This document shows, piece after piece, positions 21,684-31,690 of a stretch of 64,000 bases of DNA. Made by a program: the position numbers and the translations under genes. Source of the DNA: Diphasiastrum complanatum (Eukaryota; Streptophyta; Lycopodiopsida; Lycopodiales; Lycopodiaceae); assembly GCA_029204225.1 (NCBI GenBank), contig CM055107.1, forward strand, positions 15,682,900 to 15,746,899. The letters run 5' to 3'. The notes beneath the pieces are model-generated. The model worked only from the letters and a program-made list of their open reading frames with translations, was not told the origin of the DNA and ran no database searches. Each line of letters begins with the position of its first letter. Within the stretch, counting starts at the first letter, position 1.

Positions 21684-22683
21684 ATGTCAATAAAACCAGA
21701 TTTCCACAAGCATTTTAGTCCTCTTCTTTTGCTTTCAAGTTTAGTGAATGTTCTGTTTAGTGCTCTTCCTAATTTATTGATCTTGCTTGTTATTGCTCTT
21801 CCAATGCATGGCAATGTAGTTCACGCCCGTTTGCGTGATTTAGTTGCTTTATATTTTGGTAAAGATTACGTGGCCGAATGGTCCTCCCAATCGCTTCAAG
21901 ATAAATTTAAAATAATATATACTTTATATTCTGAATTCCCTCAATCCAATGTTTTTAGTAGGACTTGGGCCTTGAACACAATGTGCCTTTGGATTTGAAA
22001 CAAAAGGCAATTGATGAGAAGAGTTGTGAAGAATCCCAAGAATCCCACGAAGCCTAGATGGTCCTCCAAACGGGATTTATGGATGGTGAAAGGGGAATTG
22101 TTGCAAAACAATCCCCAAGAATATGAACAACAACATAGAGCCGCCACTGAGAAGATCTTAAAACATGGCCAAAGTCACTTGGGATTGGGAGGAAGGGGCA
22201 ATCTAGAGGCCCAATTTGTAAGTGCAATATTTTTTACTATGATTCTATTTTTGTAGTGAGATTGTTTTGCTAAACAATATTGTATTGCTAAACTATGTTT
22301 TTTTTGCTGAATGTAGCTTAGTGATTTTGGAAAACACACGATCGTAGCCAAGTACAAACAAGGCTACGATCATTGGTATGTCGGCCTTAAAGCTTTTATG
22401 GAATCCCATGGATTGCATCCAATTGTAAACTCTTAACCTTTATTGTTTCGTGATTGTTTACTTTGTGGTTTACAAGTAAATTTAATCTCAATTTAATCGA
22501 ATCTTTGATTCTATTTTGTAGAGAGGCTCTACATCGTCAAGCGTTCATGATGTAGAGGAAAATATTGAGGAGGAAAATGTGGAAGAGAACGTGAATGAGA
22601 GCGAACGGGAGTTTGAAGATGTGGACACCAACGTAAACCTACAAGATGAAGGAAGCGAGAAGGGAGGAAGTGATGATGAGTAG
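21684..22683 (+). pseudogene. Unrecognised three-exon gene, one in-frame stop
   Basis: Exon 1 runs from ATG at 21684 (start not certain; the first ~40 residues are hydrophobic) to a GTAAGT donor at ~22218, with a single in-frame TGA at about 21996. Exon 2 starts after the AG at ~22316 (SDFGKHTIVAKYKQGYDHWY) and ends at GTAAAC (~22425). Exon 3 starts after TTTTGTAG at ~22521 and is highly acidic (VEENIEEENVEENVNESERE), ending at TAG 22681. The middle of exon 1 is basic (NPKNPTKPRWSSKRDLW), followed by LGLGGRGNLEAQF. I know no family with this sequence. The position next to transposase-like and methyltransferase genes suggests a transposon accessory protein. Confidence 0.45.
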
Positions 22684-22839
22684 AACTTTAAAATTGAATG
22701 TAAGGCCTTGTAGAAGGCAATGGATGAAGAGGGAATTCATTCCCTCATCAATGTCCTCTTTTTGAAATCAATATAATGTTCTGCCACTACGTCATTCTTC
22801 CAAAAATGTTGAATGCCTATATTTTTAATTCATATAGAG

Positions 22840-23977
22840 AACATTTTTTATTTTGGCAAACTCTTTGTACATCAAAAATATCTCTAATTTTGTAAAATTA
22901 TCCAACAAGTGAAAATATAAGGAATTAGCTCTCCATGCACATCTATGAAATGCTTTAGCCAACCAGTTGCATTCAAAGCATCTGGAGAAACAGTTCGACC
23001 CTGTAAGGATCCCCGTAATGTTGGATCTTTTTGAAGTCGTGCATGCATTCGTTGAAGCCGTGAGTTTCTGATTGCGTGAACTGCTTTGTAAGCTTTGCGA
23101 CAAACATCCAAAGCATTAAAAAAATATGAATAGGAGTTTTTGTCCATGCTCACTATTGTACACAAATAATAATTCCTTTCATCCTTACTTCGTAAAAAGA
23201 AGTTTGATCTTAACTGTTCAATTTCTCTGATACTAAGTTTTTGTAAGCAACAGGATGAGTAGTAAATAATATTCTGTACTTTACGAATCTCAAATTTTGT
23301 AATCAACTATTTTTGACAATTAGTTAAAACAGGTGAAGATCTCAAGTCTCTCTTGTATTTTCTCTTTTTGTTGGAGTCTGATCTGTAAATTGAACCTGTG
23401 ACACTTGTAGGTGCTTGAATTGGTTGAGAAGGTGTTGGAGTTTTTTGACTCCGAATTCTAGCTCCAATCTCAAGATGTTCTGGACCCTCAAAATGTTCTA
23501 AATTTTCTATAAGTATAGCCCTTTTAGATTTCACACGACGAACATCACTTTGAGTAGGTCTCCTACGAACATGTGAAAAGCTTGAACGTCGAGGATCAAT
23601 AGACTTAGCGGATCTGTTGATTTACTAAAATCAGTAACCAAGTGAATTGAAGCTTGTGAATTCTCACTCAGTGATTCAACTTGTTCAAAAGGACAATGTT
23701 CTAATTGTGCAGAGCCTGTATCTAAAGAGGAGGACGAGGTCAAAACACTTGACACAAGTTGAGTTATAGGTGTCATTTCTTGAAAAGTACTTACATGAGG
23801 AATTTCAAAAGATGAATGGAAAAATGATGATGATGCCACATCATTTACGGAAACATGTTGAGAATCAGGAGTGGCTTTATAAAAAAAGCTAACATTGGAA
23901 ATTTCAAATGAAGATGATGCACTTGCTGCAACATATTGAGTTACAACTACTGGAATGGAGGAGGTACTACTCGACAT
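22840..23977 (-). pseudogene. Degraded protein with Cys-rich N-terminal domain as in some eukaryotic DDE transposons
   Basis: Minus strand from ATG at 23977. The N-terminal ~150 residues are Ser/Thr-rich and disordered, with a frame change near 23605. A basic segment (SNKKRKYKRDLR) follows, then a TAG at ~23306, then a folded part: SCCLQKLSIREIEQLRSNFFLRSKDERNYYL and FFNALDVCRKAYKAVHAIRNSRLQRMH (22884-23270). From memory, the pattern CCxxxCL, then R..F, then ERN, then VCRKAF resembles the start of uncharacterised eukaryotic DDE-transposon proteins; no search was possible. The catalytic DDE part is not present: coding ends near 22884, converging with the preceding plus-strand gene. It is divergent from the ParB/methyltransferase gene, with the palindrome array between them. 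Confidence 0.42.
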
Positions 23978-24007
23978 CGTAACCTTAAAAAAAATTTAAC
24001 TAAGACT

Positions 24008-24584
24008 TATGCTAAGCATAGACTTAAAACTAAATGTGCTTCACAAACTTAACATTATCCTATGCTGGTCATAGAACAAATATGCGAACCTCAATAGACT
24101 TGAACAAAGAAAATAGCTAAACGCAAAAGAAACAAGCCTAGAAATAAAATGGTCAATTGGAATCGGAAACGACCATGTCTTAAATACTATATGGGCGCAT
24201 CCTTAGGGTTAGGCTCAACCTAGGATTAGGTCTAGATTAGGTTTAGGTTTAGGCAAGCAAGGTCCTGACATAGGCCCACGAGGTCGGCATGAGACAGATT
24301 GAGCCATGTTAACTCTGTTCCGGCAAACTCCAGGTTGGCCTGAGGCCTGAGGCCGAAGTCCAAGAAAAAAAAAAGCGCAAACTCCAGGTTGGCATGTGGC
24401 GTGAGGCGGGTGTCCTAGAAAAAAATTTATTTAAGGACCCTCGTCAGAGCATAACTCACCTCATTTGCGAATTCAAAAGCACACAAATCACGGATTCCTA
24501 TAGTTATTTGCATACGTCCCTTGCACACATTCCTTCACGATAAGATTCATGTCATTTCTAAACTCCTTTCTATGCTTAACATGG
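24008..24584. repeat. Scattered single copies of the CTATGCT/AGCATAG palindrome
   Basis: Imperfect single copies at 24008-24021, 24059-24075 and 24570-24584 precede the dense array. Between them are degenerate TTTAGG words (24202-24257) and a short tandem duplication of 'gcaaactccaggttggc' (about 24324 and 24378). Confidence 0.7.
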
Positions 24585-24652
24585 CTAACAAGGTATTGCA
24601 ACTACTGAATATTCATTTTTTTAAAAGAGTGCCACTTCTTATAACCTAGGTG

Positions 24653-25049
24653 ACCTATGCTCAGCATAGGTGGTCGCCTGAGTCTCCTCCTATTACCTAT
24701 GCTCAACATAGGATGTGTTCGAGTACTAAGCGCCCACCTATGCTTAGCATGGCATGTCCCCTTGATGTTTTGCTTCTTACTTCTTATCTGACCTATGTTG
24801 AGCATAGGTCGCCTCTTCGACTCTCTTCTCACCTATGCTCAGCATAGGTGGTCTCTCGGGTAATCTTGAACCACTATGCTCAACATAGGATGTCTTCGCG
24901 CCCCTGATTCTCACCTATGCTCAAGTGAGAGTCAGGGGCACGAAGACATCCTATGCTGAGCATAGGTGGTTCGAGATTACCTGAGAGACCACCTATGCTG
25001 AGCATAGGTGAGAAGAGGGTCGAAGAGGCGACCTATGCTCAGCATAGGT
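24653..25049. repeat. Array of ten ~19-bp palindromes at ~41-bp spacing
   Basis: Copies of ACCTATGCTNAGCATAGGT or close variants begin at 24653, 24695, 24736, 24791, 24831, 24871, 24913 (left half only), 24949, 24991 and 25031. Start-to-start distances are 42, 41, 55, 40, 40, 42, 36, 42 and 40 bp. Intervening sequences of ~22 bp differ from one another except where the large inverted repeat mirrors them. It lies between two divergently transcribed degraded genes. The layout resembles subterminal protein-binding arrays of plant DNA transposons or an array of dimer-binding operators; function is inferred. Confidence 0.93.
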
Positions 25050-25050
25050 C
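24790..25050. repeat. Large inverted repeat (~125-bp arms, ~9-bp loop)
   Basis: Left arm 24790-24914 and right arm 24924-25050 are reverse complements with about seven substitutions and one 1-base gap; the loop is 24915-24923. Three palindromes lie in each arm. As RNA it would make a long near-perfect hairpin. All substitutions between the arms are transitions. Confidence 0.92.
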
Positions 25051-26239
25051 AGGACTCGTATTCCACATAGTTGTTGCAAGCCTCAGCTTCTTAAAAGTGT
25101 AAATAATGAGACATTTTTGCGTGAATATGTGCTTCTCTTTGGTCTCAAATACTTGTAAATCATGTGAATTTATTATTAAATTTTACAAAAATTACGTACT
25201 TTTTAGTAATCTTTAGAGAATTTAGTCTAAAATTGCTTATCTTTTTTAAGTTTTCAATATTTTTATGAAGATCATGTTTGAGAGATTACTCAAGAATTTT
25301 TTTTCTTTGCAGATTGTCTCCTCTTTTTTTCTTTGCAGGTTGTCTCCAAAATGTCGAGGATTTCTTTCAAAATATCGGACAAACCTCAAGATATCCCATT
25401 GAAAGACAAGAAACAATTCATGTACTACTTTACTAGAGGAGTTAACAATGCAAAGCTCTTTGAGATTTTTATTCATTTAGCAGAGAAGTCTGGCAGGGGG
25501 AATTCACAATTTCCTATTCAAGGCAGATTGCTTGCTGATCAACCACATGAGGATCAGGAAGAAGGTTTTGTGAACGTCCTGGTAAAAGAGACAAATAAGT
25601 CTCATTCTATTTTCATTTTATGTAATCATAAATCATGTTTCGAATAATGTTTATTAACATGTGATGTATGCTTAGTATAGTGTTTAACTAATTTTAAAAT
25701 TCCTAGCACCTTGCAAGCAAAAGATCTCTTATTAGAATTGAGTAGTCCTATGCCGAGCATAGCTCATATAAACTTCTTTGCTCATTATGCTATAAACCTG
25801 TATTTTGTTTATGTTCAGAGCATGAAGCAATGCTTAAAATTGGTACTAGCTGCTATTGCAAAGGGGAAAGATCCGATATATTCATTACGAAGTGCTAAAT
25901 CTATAATTATGAGACCTCATAGCCCTGCTTATACCACTGCTCAGGTCACAAAACCCACTACTGAAAATGTTGAGGCCACCGTAGCTGCCCCTCACCCAAA
26001 ATAAAAAAGATTACACAATATTTCTAAATCCTCACCCATCAGACCCAAGTCCCGCCCAAAGACCATGGCTACACATCGCCATAAGGCCATTCCTTATGTT
26101 AAAAGCAAGAAAGATGTATCTAGACCCACTATGTCTTTACTTGGTGCTTCCATCCGCCCCCTTCAAGACACCTCTGAAATTGCTAAATCAAGAGATGAAA
26201 TTCATAAAACAAAAGAAAATTAGAAAAAAAAAACTTTTA

Positions 26240-26680
26240 TTTTGGATATAAACCAATGTGATAGGCTCCCTGTTGATCCAATAATTGGAGATAGGCCAAT
26301 GGAAGTACGAGAACCTAACGAAACACATGTACATAATCTTAAAATAAAATTTAAAGATATCCAGGCCATTGTAATGCCTTTCGTTGTTTTGGTTGACTCC
26401 TCGGAATGCAACGATGTTGCAAATTTTGATTTTTCTATTTTAGATTCTTATCATTTTTTTGTTCTTGGGGGCATACATAGTTTACAGGCCTGAAAACAGT
26501 TATCCCAAGAATATCCTCATACTCCCTCTTTCCGAACCGTTAGTGCCATTGCATTTGCTGGCCTGACAGTGGATGAAGCAAAATTGCTCGCTTGGGATCA
26601 TAATATTGATCAGGACTACAACATGAAAATGACCGTAATACAAAGAATTCGATTTTTCCATAAGGAAAATATGAGAGTCT
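26240..26680 (+). other. ParB-like (Spo0J/sulfiredoxin-type) domain of the fusion gene
   Basis: The translated stretch reads DRLPVDPIIGDRPM, then EPNETHVHNLKIKFKD, MPFVVLVD, then YHFFVLGGIHSLQA (26452-26490) and, after a TGA, KQLSQEYP with VSAIAFAGLTVDEAKLLAWDHN. This follows the ParB N-terminal pattern: an entry P..P..R, a helix choosing a subset of sites, a beta strand ending PxVV, the YxVLGGxH box equivalent to GERRxRA, then the helix with an Ala-rich segment. In phage and bacterial proteins this domain often precedes a DNA methyltransferase. The call rests on pattern recognition alone. Confidence 0.6.
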
Positions 26681-27454
26681 CCAAAGTTGGAGATGTGAAT
26701 CAATTGGAGTTGAAGGCACTTTGTGCAAAAGAGACATGCCTGTCGTTTGATTCAAAAAATCCTACGCAGGGCCTTACAAAACACGACAATTTTTTTCAAC
26801 TTGCTTTCCGTAGTGGCCATGTAATTTTTTCTCTATGCTTGGCTTGGAATGCTTTGTTCAAAATTTATGTTATTAGATTCAAATTTTGAAATTTATTTTC
26901 ATATTCCTTTAATTGCTTTCGAATAATTAAAATCTCTTTTGATTTTAGGTATGGGCCCTTGTCGATAAAATTTTTGACAAGTGGGAGAGTTTTCAAATAA
27001 AAGGCCAACCTGCTCAAAGTGCCTCAAAAGGAAAAAAGAAAGTTGTCATCTCTCAAACTCTGAAGCCAATCCCTACAGAAATGGGAATATCAGAGTGGAA
27101 GAACATGCAAGAGATTAGCTCGTCGGAGCTAATAATAAGTGTTCTTTCTAGAGTTGCAGATGGTCAACTCTCTCTTGCAAAAATGGGGAAGGAATTTTAG
27201 AGGTAATATTCATGATTTAAATGTTTATTTTCAAGTCTTTTTTTTTATAAAACAATTCTCAAGATTTAGAAAGATTTCTAACAATTACATTTTTTTAAAT
27301 GCGAACATAAATTGTTTATGAAAGTTTGAAGAAGTCTTTGTGATAGGGTTAGACTGTCAAGATTTTGAAGAGTGCCAAAGGCTCTATCCTTTGAGCAGCC
27401 GAAACGAGGATTTAAGTCAATTTTTTATTTTGTTTAGAGACATGGTATTTGCTT

Positions 27455-27660
27455 CACCCATGCTAAGCATAGCTTCTTCTTTATCTCTTTATGTTTTATC
27501 TCCTATGCTAAGCATAACTTCTTCTTTATCTCATTATGTTTTGTCTCCTATGCTTAGCATAGCTTATTCTTTTTCTTTTTATGTTTTATCTCCTATGCTA
27601 AGCATAGCTTCTTCTTTGTCTTTTTATGTTTTATCTTCCATGCTAAGCATAGCTTTTTCT
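27455..27660 (+). repeat. 45-bp minisatellite, five units carrying the same palindrome
   Basis: Units start near 27458, 27502, 27547, 27592 and 27637. Each has CCTATGCTAAGCATAGC or a near copy, followed by a T/C-rich ~28-bp spacer containing TTTATGTTTTATC. It lies in the probable intron between the ParB-domain exons and the methyltransferase exons. By chance it is open in one frame. Single copies at 25666-25680 and 25747-25763 lie in intron 1 of the same gene. Confidence 0.92.
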
Positions 27661-27735
27661 TTATCAGTCCCCTGAAGATAAAAAAAAAAAAACAAAGTCC
27701 TTCCAAAGCAATTCAATAGAAAAAAATGACAGGGA

Positions 27736-28620
27736 AAGACTAGCGGGATGAGACCATTGCGGAGGAGGATCCTTTAGAGATCTACCTCCCCAAAAATGTC
27801 GATGATCAACCATGCTTTTACATAGTTGAGGAGAGCAATTGTAGAGAAATTTCAAAATTCTTAAAAAAAAAAGGCCTTACACACTCTGCATTGCCGATAT
27901 ACCATATGGATTTCAGATGAAGGAATCATTAAATGATGATCCTCCTTTCAAATTCACTGAAATCCATAGTTGCATGCAAGGGTTTCTTGAAATCACAACA
28001 TCTCCTATTTGAAGAGTTGTTATTTTTCATTCCTCTTGGCAATCAGCTTCAATACAGAAAGCTTTATTAACTTTCTGTAACGTAGAAATAGAAAAGGTTG
28101 TGCGGTAAGTCTTTAAGTTCGCGAATTATTAAAAGTTTTATTTTAAATTTGGTATAAACAACAATGTTAACTTAAATAATTTGAAATTTTTTATTTATTC
28201 TAACTGTAATGTTCTTTTTCAGGTACAAGCCCAATGTCAGAAACTCGGGAGGAGCGTAACTTTGCAATAAAATAGAATATATAACCATTGGTTATTATTC
28301 TTTGGACGACAAGCGCTCGATGCTTCATTACAACACCTCTGGACTGACAAGTTTTGGCAACTTGTTCCAATATCCAGCCATGACAAAAAAACTTAAAAAT
28401 CCAATGGCAGGTTCCGTGGCTTGTCCCTACCAAAAGCTATAACAATCAATTAATCATTTAATTGATATTTTTTCTCACCCAGCTGATTGGATTTTGGACT
28501 TATTAAATGGTAGCGGCACTACGAGCGCATGTGTTGTTCGAAAAAGACAAGCATATTGCTGCAGTAGATTTAGATTCCAATTTAGTTGCTTTTGTAAAAA
28601 ATGAGAATAAAATCTCTTTC
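27736..28620 (+). other. N6_N4_Mtase-type catalytic domain of the fusion gene
   Basis: Two exons. Motif IV is DIPYG at 27896-27910 (D-[IP]-P-Y-G, third position Ile). A beta-strand RVVIFHS precedes a helix (28014-28080). KPNVRNSG and IEYITIGYYS follow the intron. CPYQKL, then ADWILDLLNGSGTTSACV, is the SAM-binding motif I, and VDLDSN (28564-28581) is the acidic loop after it. Motif IV before motif I is the beta-class order of PF01555. One -1/+1 frameshift separates NGSGTT from VDLDSN. Whether the intact relative made 4mC or 6mA cannot be told. Confidence 0.7.
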
Positions 28621-28879
28621 AATTTTGCTAGATGAACTGGTTGAGGTAGGAAAGAGTTCAGACAACGAAAACTCACTAATTTCCTTGTCCAAAGAACCCC
28701 AACCTTCTACTAGTGGAAAAGTGGATGATACAGGGGAGTTTGTTGATGTCTTAGTTTAGGACTATAATGTGATTACAGTTGTTGATGAAATTGTGGAAGA
28801 TGTGTCAATTGACATTGTAGTGGCTCCTCAAAAAAAAAAGAAAGATGTAAATGACCTTGATGATTTCTGGGAGTAATAA

Positions 28880-29690
28880 ATTCTCTTTTATTTTAAGAAA
28901 CAATTGCGTTTATATTTCTTGAAATATTGTGTATTGAAATCTTTTTGATTAATTTAATGTATTTAAATTTATTTGTATTAAAAAGATAGATTTAGCAATT
29001 TTTTAATGATTTGAATATTAGCAAAACTAAAATTGCAACGAATTGTCAATTTTAAATATTTTAATTTTTTGTTGTGTTTTTATAGTAAGTTTTTGAGAAT
29101 AATTTCATTTGCAATCATTTAATGTTTAAATATAAGTAAAGATTAAAAAAATGATTAAAATTTTTGTCAGAATTTAAAAAATATTTTTCTTGATACAAAA
29201 ATTGTAATTTAAAAAACTTTTAAATTTTACAAAAAATTAAAAACTTTTGTTTTTAATAAGCAAAAAGTTTTATTTGAGTTATTCTAGTGGTTGTGTGTCT
29301 AATGATTTTATTTTGAATAGTATTATTATTTCATATAAGCTAATTTACAGTTATTAATAAAAATCTATTAACAAAATTTTAGTAGCTTGATTAATTTTCT
29401 TGCAAAATACAACATTTTTTTAGCATTACAATATCTTTATTTAAGGCATTTTAAATATGAATAATTTAAAAAAAAATAAAAAAAATCGATAAAAATGGGT
29501 CTACTTGTCATTTCTCTTGTTTTTGACCATCGTGTTTCAAGTCTTGTTTCAATCAAGACGACGTTCTAGCAAGCGCGCAGCCAACAATATCACGAAATCG
29601 TTGTTTCTACAAATGATTTCGCTCAACCAGAATGGATCCATCTTGTTGAATTTCACACTTGTGGACTGTCCACAACATGTACTTGTGATC
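28880..29690. other. Extremely AT-rich 3' flank, no gene seen
   Basis: Mostly A/T runs to about 29490. A 63-codon plus-strand frame at 29505-29696 has a hydrophobic start and is followed by LTR-like DNA; I do not recognise it. Confidence 0.5.
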
Positions 29691-29696
29691 TCCTAA

Positions 29697-30474
29697 GGTG
29701 TGTAGATGCACCAAGATCAAGATTAGATTGAGATTCAAGATCTATCTTTGATTCTATGGCAAAAACACACTACTACATGCATACATTCACTTCCAACTCT
29801 CACTCACACGTGTGGGAAGTGTTCCAAAAGTATTCTAAGTAAAAACAAGCTGCTCTCTTCGAGTAGAGAGAGAAAAACCATCATGAGCTCTCGGGTAGAG
29901 AGAGAAAACTAGAAATTCAATGACACTCAAAATCCACTCAATCTCAAAATCAATTAGATCCAAAATGAGGAGTACAATGATACTAATAGATTCATGAGCT
30001 ACCACTATGCTTAACTATGATTGGATCACACTTTGCCACCTCTTAATCCTATTGGACCATTGATCCATGCACCTCTGAATTCTATTGGACTATATTCAAG
30101 CACACCTCAAATTCCTATTGGACCACACATGGTTCCACCTCTAAATCCTATTGGACCTCTTAAACTTCATCAAACAAAAGCATTACACTTGTCTACACTC
30201 TAATTGGCACAAGTTTGGCCTCCTACTTTATTTTGGCTCAAATAGTGGCATTACAAGTGGAAATGGATAATTTGCCATCTATGCCAAATTTGACCCTATC
30301 AACATCCTACACCTAAATGCTTGACTATGAAATTCTATGAGACTCCTATATCAAACATTTTGATTTACTTTACAATTCTCCACACGTGGGAACATCCTCC
30401 ACACATGTGAGATTCACTTACAAACTTCTATCATAAAAAATACCAAGCTAGATTTTTGTCAATTTCTCACACAT
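29697..30474 (+). mobile_element. LTR-like region upstream of copia H gag
   Basis: The block directly precedes a plus-strand copia gag. It carries CACACGTGTG-type boxes (29809, 30385, 30402), a 33-36-bp degenerate tandem repeat (30025-30170, word CCTATTGGACC with CACCTCT), and its last ~190 bp recur in inverted orientation at 54459-54648. That is what an LTR plus leader would look like. The left boundary is a guess, and no good tRNA primer site was found near 30475, so extent is uncertain. Confidence 0.45.
30025..30170. repeat. Degenerate 33-36-bp tandem repeat, four units
   Basis: Four copies of 'cacctc...cctattggacc' in a row (about 30029, 30070, 30105 and 30139). A similar 'cctctt...gattggacc' series occurs in the LTR of copia C (52350-52550). 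Confidence 0.7.
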
Positions 30475-30499
30475 CTACTAGTTCTCCTCTGATCGACAT

Positions 30500-31690
30500 A
30501 CTCGATGGGAGTAACTACCATCTCTAGAATTTCAAAATGAAGGTCATGCTACTAGCCAAGAAACTGTGGGACATCGTTGATGGCACAAAAGTTAAACTTG
30601 AAGGTGATGTAGCCATTATCACTAAGTGGAGACTGAAAGATGACAAGGCTTTTGCCATAATTAATCTCAACATCAGGGATACCCAAACCATTCACATAAG
30701 TGTTGTTCAGACTGCTAAGGATGCATGAAACATCCTAGCAACTCTCTACAAAATCAGGAATACCTCATCTAAATTACATTTGAGAAAGAAATTCTTCACC
30801 CTAAATATGTTCGAAGCAGAAAGTGTTTCAAGTCACCTAAACACTTTCAAAACCCAAAACTCTTATGGAGAAGATGGCTATAATTGGCTCAGTCATTGAA
30901 GATTATGATGCTGTTACAATCCTATTATCGAATTTTTCTTAAGCCTTTAAAAATTGGGTCTTAGCAATTTCAACCCAGGAGCACCTCAATCTTTCAAGAA
31001 TAATTTCGATGCTTCTACAAGAGAAAGTCAGAAAATCTACAACCTCCTTAGGCTCAGGGTCAGATCCTCAACTTCTATATTCCAAAAATCAGAAGTTTAG
31101 ATCAAACAGATCTACACAACCAGAATATCCGGACAAAAAGAGCAACATGCAATTTGGGTCAGATTTTCACTCTAGGTCAAATTTTGGCTCAGGGTCGAAT
31201 TTTGGTCCATAGTCAAATTCAGATTCATCATTCTAGCCAAAGCATTACCTATTTTGCAAATATTGTAAGAGAACTAGACATCTTATCAAGGACTACAAAA
31301 CTTTAAAATTCAACAATGAGAAGAAGAAGCAGTTTCAACAACAGGCAAATTTTGTTTGAGCCAGTTACTTGATCCAACAACAAGATGAAGACGAAGTAGC
31401 CTTCTTGACAAAAGTCGAAGAACAACATGATATTGATTCATGATATCTAGATTTGGGAGCAACTCAACATATGACTCAAAACAAAGATTGGTTCAAAGAC
31501 TACAAATCATACACTCACTCTAAAAAAGTGCAACTTGGAGACAATTCAAAGCATACTATTGAGCGTGAAGGAATAGTCAGGGTCGAATTTCAGAGAGAAA
31601 AAATCAAGTTGCTGACCAACGTTCTCTACATTCCAAATCTGACCAAAAATCTGCTCTCAGTTAGCAAAATCACAGATTTGTTGATTCAAG
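30500..31690 (+). pseudogene. Copia H: gag, degenerate zinc knuckle and protease
   Basis: Plus-strand gag: LLAKKLWDIVDGTK, WRLKDDKAFAIINLNIRDTQ, then after stops LHLRKKFFTLNM and ISMLLQEKVRKS (30537-31212). A zinc knuckle, CKYCKRTRHLIKDY (~31255), has its last Cys changed to Tyr. The protease follows (YLDLGATQHMTQNKDWF; the active-site DSGAT is DLGAT) with VQLGDNSKHTIEREG and NVLYIPNLTKNLLSVSKITDL. Coding stops abruptly at ~31690, where an LTR fragment of the A/B family begins. At least six stops break the frame. Confidence 0.88.

Larger units (their letters stand above)
25351..28876 (+). pseudogene. ParB-like domain / N4-N6 DNA methyltransferase fusion gene, broken
   Basis: Exons inferred from phase and splice signals: 25351-25581, 25819-26820, 26949-27202, a short one near 27324-27420, ~27736-28104 and 28223-28876. 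Every clear junction keeps phase (for example GH|VWALVDKIFDKW and CG|G giving VRYKPN). Exon 2 ends in a ParB-like domain. Exon 3 has SELIISVLSRVADGQLSLAKMG. The last two exons give an amino-methyltransferase in motif order IV then I: ADIPYGF (27893-27913), later NGSGTT (28506-28523) and VDLDSN. An acidic tail ends at 28876. Stops at about 26002, 26218, 26491, 27198, 28011, 28257, 28438 and 28757, and frameshifts in the A-run near 27865 and near 28550, show it is dead here. Intact paralogues are likely. Confidence 0.72.

Noticed and set aside
24202-24257. Second interstitial telomere tract
   Set aside because: TTAGG-like words occur, but no perfect tandem TTTAGGG units; too degenerate to call.
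24653-25049. CRISPR-like array (19-bp repeats with ~22-bp spacers)
   Set aside because: The DNA is eukaryotic, repeats vary in the middle base and edges, several spacers are mirror copies through the inverted repeat, and no cas-like gene is present. It is better explained as a binding-site or foldback array.
24653-25049. Bacterial parS sites
   Set aside because: The palindrome (CTATGCTNAGCATAG) does not match the classical parS consensus, so only a ParB-like dimer-site analogy is offered, not a parS call.
27340-27675. Protein with 15-residue repeats (SPMLSIA plus SLSxYVL)
   Set aside because: The frame is simply the 45-bp minisatellite, which lies in a probable intron; the palindrome, not the peptide, is conserved.
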